Below, piece after piece: positions 55,832-64,000 of a stretch of DNA of 64,000 bases; the stretch's first letter is position 1; every line of letters begins with the position of its first letter. The translations under genes were made by a program, and so were the position numbers. The notes beneath the pieces were generated by a model. It worked only from the letters and a program-made list of their open reading frames with translations, made no database searches and had not been told where the DNA came from. Source of the DNA: Chloranthus sessilifolius (lineage: Eukaryota; Streptophyta; Magnoliopsida; Chloranthales; Chloranthaceae); contig CM037593.1 of assembly GCA_021018995.1 (NCBI GenBank), forward strand, positions 45,273,810-45,337,809, written 5' to 3'.

Positions 55832-56206
55832 CCCTCTACACGGGATGTAAACATACAAAATTATCTTTTACCATAAGGCTATGGCATATCAAGTGCCTCT
55901 ATGGATGGAGCAATAAATCTTTCTTAATGTTACTTGACTTGTTAAGAGAGGTGCTCGTTAAAGGATAAAAAATACCAGATAATTTTACACAAAGTAAAAA
56001 GACAGTTGCGGACTTGGGACTCAGTTACAATAAAATCGATGCTTGTCCGAATAATTGTATGTTGTACTATAAAGAATCCATTAACAAACATAAATGTGAC
56101 ATTTATGAAACATCACGTTGGAAGATGCATGAGAACTACATTCCCGATGATATTAAAAGGAAGGCTCTAGCAAAAATTTTGTGCTATTTCTCATTGAAAC
56201 CACGAC
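55832..56206 (+). pseudogene. CACTA TNP2 transposase, continued
   Basis: HTKLSFTIRLWHIKCLYGWSN is followed by KSFLMLLDLLREVL, one stop, and LGLSYNKIDACPNNCMLYYKE. CDIYETSRWK then retains one Cys of the CPVC-like site, and the frame runs to YFSLKPR. These are hallmark blocks of TNP2. It stops abruptly at about 56206, where Tat D sequence begins. Confidence 0.83.
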
Positions 56207-57157
56207 GATTTGGCGGAATTAGACAGAGGTCAATTTGTGATGCACATGATTTTGGTAGAGCTCTATTGCTACCTTGACGCTTTTGCATTGGGCAAAGTGG
56301 AGTGCCTTAGGGTGTGCCTGCTTCTGTTGCAGGTCTGGCTAGGGTAGCACCTTGCCATTATGGGACCCGTACCTTGCTTTTATGTTGCTCGTGGTGAGGT
56401 GGCCCGCTGCTTTCTGGGTAGGTGCCACATGCTTCCGCAGGGGGACACACAAGGGCTGAAACCATGGCTGGCTGAAGCTGAGTTGGTGTGGAGGCTTCCT
56501 TGGTTAGATAGAACTTTCTTAGTGGTTTGCTCTAGAGATTATGAGGGCATCACTCTCATTGGTTTAATCGGCAGTACTTACTATTTCCCATTTCGGGTGC
56601 TGCGCTAGTTTGGTTGTCTTTAGCAGGTGCCATGCGCGGCAAAACTACCTTTATGCGACCTGATTTTCTCTCGGGGATTCCTTGGAGACTTGGATAGGAT
56701 AGCTGCCCTCTGGGAAATGCATCAGTCGACGCTCATGTGCGATTTAGAGCAGGGAAATTTAGTTCTGATCTCTCCAGAGTATGAGGTTTGGCTACTATCC
56801 GAGAGGCCTTCTGCCTGTTACTTGTATTAGCCCGAGAGTAGTGATGTGGAGGGGCCCTGGCCAAGTAAGGAGTCGGTGCTTCAAACCTGTATTGAGCTGT
56901 TAGTGGATGAGAAGTGTGTCCTGCATGATCATTTAGAGAAACTAAAGGTTAGAACAAAGGCGGCCGAAGCCAGGGCTGATGTAGCTGAGTGTGAGGTCAT
57001 TCGTTTGGAAGGGGCCTTGAGTATTGCTCTTGGTGCTACTGATGCCTCCCAGAAGTGGTATAGGAGTCTTCATGGCCACTAGATGGCAAAGCAGGATGTA
57101 CAAGAGGACGTTTTATGTGCAGAGATCCATGCCTTCAAGCGCGAGTTGGGTCATTAA
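56207..57157 (+). pseudogene. Antisense PMD gene fragment of Tat D
   Basis: It aligns with the second half of PMD gene 2 of Tat C: CHYGTRTLL/AIMGPVPCFYVARGEVARCFLGRCHM, CDLIFSRGFLGDLDRIAALWE, and a coiled-coil-like tail (EKLKVRTKAAEARADVAECE) to RELGH. The N-terminal half is missing because the element is cut at 56206. Several stops. It lies antisense to pol, as in Tat C. Confidence 0.8.
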
Positions 57158-59123
57158 TTCCATCTTGCACATACCTTTTTTGCATAGATCAAAACCATAG
57201 AAAGGGGGCATAAGAACCCCTGCCTGACATTTTTTGGGTATAGTTATTTTCTTTATGTTTTTGTTTTTTAATGTTTTGTAAAAAAGAAAAGAAAGAAGCT
57301 AGGCATCACACATATTATTTTTTGGGAAGTGGTGTAAGCATAATACAGACTTGTAAATGGAAAAGAGAAATCTATTATTTTACAAAAGTGTCATTCCCGC
57401 TCTCTTTGATTGATGGATTTTCTTTCGAGATGGAAAGTTCATAGTACGATCATATAAATGGGAAAGAAAAATCTATTATCTTTTGCGAAATGGCCCTCTT
57501 GCCAAGTGGTGGTGCACACAGTGTGGGCGTAAAAATGGGAAAGGAAAATATATTATCTTTCACAAAAAGTGGTCTTTCCTAGCCTAGTGGTGGTGCACGT
57601 AGTGTGGGCAGAAGAAATGGGAAAGGAAAATGTATTATCTTTCGCAAAAGTGGTCTTTCCTCGCCCTGTGGTGGTGCACGTAGTGTGGGCAGAAGAAATG
57701 AGAAAGAAAAATGTATTATCTTTTACAAAAGGGGTCATTTCGGTCATCAATCCAATCATCCCGGAGTGGGGCATGCATGGTGCTAACCTGAACATTGGAA
57801 AGGAAAATTTATTATCTCTTTTCATTTTTGTTTTTATTTTTATTTTTTGGTGCCTTAAACGCAAGGGGAAGCAAACAGGTCCCAATTTTAAGCATAGTCG
57901 AATCCCTTCACATGGTTGGATCCGAGTGAGGTTCAAAAATTTTATTAAGGCCGGAACATCCATCCCTTTGGATTGAATCAACCTTTTCTCCTTACCCTGG
58001 GTCATATGTTTGACGGTGCAGTTATTAAAACGTTCTTAATCAGGACCTGATTTGAGCTAACATGAGCGGCCTAGTTGGGAATTAGGAAGCACAGGAGGGT
58101 GACTGAAGGATTCCTCTCTCTTTCCTCTTCTATTTCTGTTTCTTCCTCTCTTTTTCTTTCTCTTTTACAAAATTTTTACTCACAGCGCCCAAGACGGGTT
58201 TTCGCCCAAGTCGGGACCTGATTTGAGCTAACATGAGCGGCCCAGTTGGGAATTAGGTAGCACGGGAGGGTGACTGAATGATTCCTCTCTCTTTTACAAT
58301 ATTTTTACTCACAACGCTCAAGATGACTTTTTGCCGTGCTCGTTGTTTCCCTCTTTTTTACCCGTAGCGCCCTTTCAGATTTTCACTATGTCCATGGGTA
58401 TGTATTTTTACCCCTGACGCCTTTTGAGGTTTTCACCTGGTCCGCACAAGCTTGTTATTTTTACCCGTGGCGCCCTTTCAGGTTTTTACCACGCTCATCT
58501 TGCTTTGAGCTCGTATGTATTATTTATTTATTATTTTTCTTTCTTTTTCTTCATTCGAGAGCCATGACATGGACGTTGATTCTATCATAGTCGACAGGAA
58601 GGAATTATTGTCGGCTCACAGCTTGGCTCGTGTTGACTCAATGGATACTGTGACTACTCATAGACCTTAAAGAGGGCTTTTTCTCTGGATGTATCGTGAC
58701 CATGGGATAGGTTAGGGATTTTGAAGGTATTCTGGGTTTTAAAAGGTTTCCTTGATTGGGTTCCAGCTACCATAATACACTTATTCCTTGGGAAATTTTG
58801 ACTATACATGCCCCCACTTTTCTTCTTCTATTTTTTTGTTCTTTTTGTTTTTTTTTAGACATCCTCTTTTTGGGATTTTGCTTTTATAATTTTTTTGGAT
58901 TTTTATAGTAACTCCTTTTCTCTTTTTTTGGTATATACACATAGTTTGCCTTTTTCTGGGAGGAGTTAATGAAGGAAAGGCCATTAGCTCAACAGGGGTA
59001 GCAAAGGTTATAAATGTTTAGGGACACTTTTTAGCTACTTGGCTTTGAAATGATGACCTCTTTTACTAGGCCCTTAAGCAATCACGCATCCATTTTTATC
59101 ATTACTTACCTTGCCACAAAAAC
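57158..59123. other. Tat D spacer with tandem repeats
   Basis: Counterpart of 45883-47347. At about 57471-57730 an 80-bp unit ('gtggtggtgcacgtagtgtggg' core) occurs three times plus a partial copy. At 58160-58300 a 90-bp stretch is duplicated. 'gcgccctttcaggtttt' phrases occur at 58365-58500. Confidence 0.7.
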
Positions 59124-60240
59124 TTAGGAATAGAAACAACAGATGTATCCAGCATTGATGGGCTTAAGAAAGTGATCTCCATCCATGGCGGCGAGACAGA
59201 TGGTATATCCTAGGAGTACCTCTCAGATGACATAAGGTCCTTCCCAGTTGGGCCTGAACTTCCGTCTCGGATCAGAGTGGAGGGAGGGAAAGATTTTCTT
59301 GAGTACGGTGTCTCCCAACTTTAAATCTCCACCGTGGACACATTTGTTATAAGCACGTGCAATTTGCCCTTGGTAAACTTGGGTATGACATAAGGCCAGG
59401 AGCCTTTTCTCGTCTAGCAGGTTCAATTGCTCAAAGCGGGACCTTTCCTTTTCAGTTTCAGGTAGGCCTGATTCCATGAGGATGCGGAGTGAGGGTACCT
59501 CAACTACAATCGGTAGGATGACCTCAGTTCCATACATAAGGGAGAATGGTGTTGCCCTTGTAGCAGAATGGATTGATGTTCTGTAGGCCCATAAGATAAA
59601 TGGTAACATTTCACTCTAATCTCGGTAGGTGACGACCATTTTCTCAAGGATGCAGATGACTGTCTTGTTGGCAGCCTCCATGGCTTCATTGGTTTGGGGC
59701 GATAAGGCGATGAGCGATGGTACTTGATTTTGTACTGCTCACAGAAGGCCCTGATGCGTTTGTTCATAAAGTTGGTATCATTATCGATGATGATGTCCTT
59801 AGGTATGCCAAATCGATAAACGATGTTATTCTTGATGAATTTTTTAACATGACTAGTCGTGATGTTCGTATAAGATGTCGCCTCTACCCATTTGGTAATA
59901 GCGACCAGGATAAACTGGTGTCTGTTTGAAGCTTTCAGATTAACCTTTCCGACGACGTTGAGGCCCTAGGTGGAAAATGGCCACGGAGTGGTCATGCTGT
60001 GTAGATCGATGGCAGGAGCATGTATCAGGCTAGAGTGTTCTAAACATTTGTAGCACTTTTGAACATGTTTATAGTATTCAGTTTCCATAGTAGTACAGAA
60101 GTATCCCTGTTGTAGGATCTTCTTTGCAAGCATGTGCCTGTTGACGTGGGCCCCGCAACTCCCTCGTGAATCTCCCTCATGATGTTGGTTGCCTCGCCTA
60201 CAGTAAGGCATCTAAGCAGAATATTGTTATATGATTGCTT
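59124..60240 (-). pseudogene. Tat D integrase
   Basis: It ends at a TAA (59124-59126) after a GYICCFYS-like C-terminus. FRPNWEGPYVI and the ILWAYRTSIHSATRATPFSLMYG block are open (59223-59609). The core is spread over shifted frames (59504-59767 and beyond). The zinc-binding GACGAHVNRHMLAKKIL-like sequence lies at about 60100-60170. Confidence 0.82.
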
Positions 60241-61030
60241 GTAGAGGCACTCACCACAGATTATGTAATTAGCCACTAAATGCTGGATGGTACATTTATC
60301 CGTCTTGGACGTACCCTCAGGGAAAGTGCGAGCCTCGAGGAAGTTCTTAATGTCTAAGAACCATGGTGGCTCATCATCTAACCTTGGGGGTTCCTCAATC
60401 TGGAGGCAGAAGGCAGACTCATTCCTTTGTTCAATCATGATCGGCTTCATCTCGACACCATAGGAGATTTCTACCATTGATGCCAAAGTTGCTAATGCGT
60501 CGGTGAAGCGATTCCTTATTCGCGGGACATATGAGAATGTGACATCTTTGAAGCATGCTATCAGGTCCTCGAGGTGCTCATGGTAGTGAATCAACTTCTC
60601 GTCTTTCGTCTTCCATTCTCCGTTAGTCTATCATATGATTAACTGTGAATCACCAAATGCCTTGAGATATGTTACGTTCAGGTCCAAAGCTGCCTGTAGG
60701 CCAGCTGTGCAGGCCTCATACTTGGCCATGTTATTGGTTCAAGGGAAATTAAGCTTGATGGAGACTGGTATGTGAGATCCTCTTGGCGAGATTAGAATAA
60801 CACCGACTCCTTGACTCTCGGCATTTGCTATCCTATCAAAGTGTATTACCCAGGATTCTTCTTTCTCTGTTGTATCGTCCTCTGTCAGGAACATGATGTC
60901 CTCATCGGGATATTCAGTTCTTAAAGGTTCATAATCAGGTAAGGGGTTGTCGACAAGATGATCAGCTAGCGCCTGCCCCTTGATGGACTTCTGAGTGATG
61001 TACGTGATGTCGAATTCAGACAATAGGAGC
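60241..61030 (-). pseudogene. Tat D second RNase H (archaeal type)
   Basis: WVIHFDRIANAESQGVGVILIS replaces the usual FDG by FDR. A stop near 60739 and a degenerate EYEA region follow, then FSYVPRIRNRFTDALATLASM. It is homologous to 48600-49250 of Tat C. Confidence 0.83.
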
Positions 61031-62316
61031 TGTCAACAAGCGGTTCGACTAGTGAGAGCCGGCTTTTCGAATAGGTACTTCAATGGATCCATTCGTGCTA
61101 GGAGAAGAATGACTTGGGATAGTAAAAAATGGCGGAGCCTCTGTGTAGCCATACGAGAGCCAGACATGCTTTCTCCAGATGAGAATAGCGTGTCTCGTAA
61201 TCAGTAAATTTCTTGCTTAGGTAGTAGATGGTCTGCTCTCTTCTTCCTATCTCATCATGTCCCTAGGATACATCCCATCGAAACTTTCATTGTGGAGAGA
61301 TATATTAAGAGGGGCCTCCCTGGCTCGGGTGGCACCAAGACTGGTGGATTGAGGAGATGACCCTGGGTCTTATCAAATACTGCCTGGCAGTCATCGTTCC
61401 ACTCAATGGGCGAATCTTTTCTCAGTAGTTTGAAAATCGGTGTGCAGATAGGAGTGACTTGTGCGAAGAATCGATTGATGTACTGTATTCTACCCAAGAA
61501 CCCTTTGACCTCCTTCTCGGTAGATGGCGGTGGCATTTCCATGATGGCCTTTACCTTGACTGGGTCCACCTCGATACCTCTCCTGCTGATGATGAACCCT
61601 AACAACTTTCCTGACATGGCGCCAAATGCACATTTCCGAGGATTCAGACATAACTTATATTTTCTCAGCCTCTCAAACAGCTTTTGGAGGTTTATCAAAT
61701 GGTCACTTCTCTCTGGTGACTTGGCGATCATGTCATCGACGTATACCTCAATCTCTCGGTGCATCATGTCATGAAATAGTGCTGTCATGACTCTTTGGAA
61801 TGTTGCGCCGATATTCTTTAACTCAAACGACATGACTCGGTAGCAAAAAGTTCTCCAGGGAGTGCTGAATGCCATCTTCTCTCTGTCCGCCTCTACCATT
61901 TTGATCTGATTGTATCCAGAGAATTAGTCCATAAATGAGTGCATTCCATGTTTAGCAGTGTTATCGACCAAGATTTTGATGTGTGGCAAAGGGAAGTCAT
62001 CCTTCGAGCTCTCCTTGTTTAAGTTCCTGAAATCAATGCACATGCAAACCTTCCCATCCTTCTTTGGTATCGGGACGATATTGGCTAGCCATTGTGGGTA
62101 CTTGGAGACCATGAGAAATCCTGCATCATATTGCTTGATGACATTGTCTTTTACTTTTAGCATCCATTCCGATCGGAGACATCTCAACCTCTGCTTGACC
62201 GGCTTAATATCTGGATATAGCAGCAGCTCATGCTCGACCAAATCGATGTGTAAACCAGGCATGTCCTCGTATGACCATGCGAAGACGTCTTGGTATGACC
62301 GAAGGAAATTAATCAT
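61031..62316 (-). pseudogene. Tat D reverse transcriptase and first RNase H
   Basis: VCMCIDFRNLNKESSKDDFPLP is followed by one stop in FMD/FSGYNQIKM (61927-61929). An open piece with the catalytic EVYVDDMIAKSPERSDH and LNPRKCAFGAMSGKLLGFI follows, then VEWNDD-like RNase H connection. A frameshift near 61255 precedes the RNase H (FTDYETRYSHLEKA-like). The active-site YVDD is intact. Confidence 0.88.
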
Positions 62317-63047
62317 TCTTTTTCTTTTCTAGGGAGACAGTGACATTCCGATCTTTGTGATTCTAGGAATTTGCTCGATCCCTAGGTTGACATCCTCCGT
62401 TTCTTCGACGATAGGGGTAGGGCCATGCTCAAAGTCGGCAAACAGCTTAAGGAGTTCATTGGAGAGCTCCTCAGTAGGGATTTCCTCGTCCTGACTCGTG
62501 ATTCCTACCTCTTCTTATATTTCTATAGGAAAGGGGTCGATTTCACGTGGGATGGGGATTTTGATTAAGGTATCTTTTTCTTTGACTTTATTCAGAATTT
62601 TGAAAGACAATATTTTTGGTTTTTGCATTTTTTTGATGTTTTTGAAATTTTTGTTTTCTTCAAAAGCGGGCTCTTGGAAAAGCGAGTCCCTATATATACA
62701 TGGTATTGCCTGTCAAGGGCTCGTCTCACTTTTTATAGGTTATTTAAAAAAAAAAAACGGGCACCAAAGTTTAGGCCACTTGCCACTTCTAGAGTTTGGC
62801 TCCTTTACCTATTTGGATGGAGGGAGTTGACTGATATGATTCTTCAAAGTTGGCTTCCATCATGTGAATCTTGGGTTCATTTGAGACTCTGTCCTCAAAT
62901 GTTAGCAAGGTCTTATGGTGGTTTATCACAAGGGGAGATTGTGCAGGTATAGAAAACTCTTCCTCAAAGAGGGAAAGAGTGGTTAGGTCTACTTCTAGGT
63001 TGAGAGGGATAATTTGAGGATTGGTGGGGTGGACGGGGGCTACTGGT
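62317..63047 (-). pseudogene. Tat D protease-RT linker
   Basis: Counterpart of 50461-51285 in Tat C. Frame 62789-63079 holds LEVDLTTLSLFEEEFSIPAQ, a linker conserved between both copies. The stretch 62330-62780 has repeated stops and a run of about ten T on the minus strand. Confidence 0.65.
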
Positions 63048-64000
63048 TTATGTGGGGTTAACTGCATTGCCCCATTCATCGATCTTCATGATCCCCGTGC
63101 TTACAAAGATCTCCCTGATGTGAGGTCTAAGATGGGGTTCTTCATCTAAGCTTATTCCCTGGGCTTTTGCTGCAATAATTGCTCGGGCCTTCTCCTTCGC
63201 CTCTCTGACTTCTTCAGTGGGCCTATAACCTAGCTCAAATCTTACTTGCTGGCCACCCTTGGCCTTAACTGGCTCTCTTCTGCCCTGTAATCGGGGTCTC
63301 AACTCCTTACCTTTTTGGTAGCCCCATTTCTGGAGCATGGTCACCGTTGTGACCATTTCACCTCCGATTTTCAAGGTGATACTTTCTGGGGGATCCGAGA
63401 TTACCGCTGATACTTCATACTCGAAGCTATGGAGGTTCGTATCCTCGATTGTGTGCGAAATATCTAGAACTTTGGGATTCTCAATGTTGTGGGTGACCTT
63501 CTCCTTTTCATCATGCCCTTCACCTATGATGGTGATGATCTTCTGTCCAGACACAAATTTGAGCTTCTGATGCAACATTGATGGTATTGCCTCGACTTCA
63601 TGTAACCAAGGGTGCCCTAATAATAGGTTGAAGGAGGACTTAATGTCCATTACTTGGAACGGTATGGAGAAGGTCATTGGCCCAATTACGAGCTCAAGAT
63701 CGACTACCCCGATTATCTCTCTCCTCGTGTTATCAAAACCTCTGGTGCAATTATTGTCAGCCTCAACATACAAGGATCTATCCCTATCTTGGTAGTTGTT
63801 CTTAGAGGACACACATTTAAAGCAAACCCATTGTCGATTAATACTAATGGGATTATCATGTTTCCAGCTTCTATAGTGATATTGAGGGATTTAAAATGAT
63901 TATTTCTCTCCTCTGATAAGTCGACATCTGAAAAAGAGATGGCATTGGAAGCCATCACCTGCCCGATTATCTGCCCGACTTCATCTGGGCTCACTTGAAG
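63048..64000 (-). pseudogene. Tat D aspartic protease and G-patch, cut by window edge
   Basis: The upstream frame (63713-63994) contains PLVLIDNGFALNVCPL, the protease site with S replaced by N (D-N-G). The second frame (63048-63812) continues with FQVMDIKSSFNLLLGHPWLHE, then a G-patch-like QKWGYQKGKELRPRLQG and a charged tail. The two overlap around a frameshift between 63713 and 63812. Gag and the 5' LTR would lie beyond 64000. Confidence 0.83.

Overview
This window looks like nuclear DNA of a flowering plant. It is AT-rich, it has plant-type LTR retrotransposons of the Tork-like copia, Athila and Tat lineages, and it carries a plant secreted-peptide gene and an exon resembling the plant DOCK-family GEF SPIKE1. 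I cannot name the species. Host coding DNA is sparse: a 90-bp exon on the minus strand near the left edge (480-569) and one complete small gene on the plus strand (11030-11293). That gene encodes a PIP-type (PAMP-induced secreted peptide) precursor and has W-boxes and a TATA box upstream. Almost everything else is transposon inserted into transposon.

Layout from the left. 1-1116: probable introns of the SPIKE1-like gene. 1122-7517: a copia element (TSD TTTTC) that has lost reverse transcriptase and RNase H and is split by a 2.48-kb solo LTR (3221-5703, TSD CTAAA). 7523-10500: degenerate repeats, including an 88-bp tRNA-like retroposon with a 13-bp TSD. 10519-11293: the PIP gene and its promoter. 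11568-19246: a SINE split by a second copia element (11684-19066, TSD GCAAA). 19370-19531: a CACTA-type MITE with a 3-bp TSD. 21691-52688: a 31-kb nest inside one old chromovirus-like element whose outer ends still carry the TSD GATTA. Inside it are a reverse-oriented LTR fragment, a Tat element on the minus strand (3' LTR at 24812-26504, pol at 47348-51745), and an Athila element (29514-41241) inserted into the Tat element. 53212-64000: a CACTA-related MITE, a CACTA TNP2 transposase fragment split by a solo LTR (TSD CCCTC), then a second truncated Tat element running off the right edge.

The most unusual content is in the Tat elements. Between integrase and the 3' LTR they carry plant mobile domain (PMD) genes on the strand opposite to gag-pol. 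One (41242-43688) keeps at least six GT-AG introns, which can survive retrotransposition because the introns are antisense to the genomic RNA. Palindromes with arms GGCGCAACTA and TAGTTGCGCC occur in the Tat LTR and again just upstream of both antisense PMD genes.

A second theme is arrays of short palindromes or hairpins inside LTRs of unrelated families: seven 34-nt hairpin units in the first solo LTR, four hairpins with a nearly constant loop in each Athila LTR, and TCGAT-rich palindrome clusters in at least five different elements. No element here looks able to move on its own; the Athila copy is the least damaged. Functions come from motif recognition only, and nothing was checked against a database.
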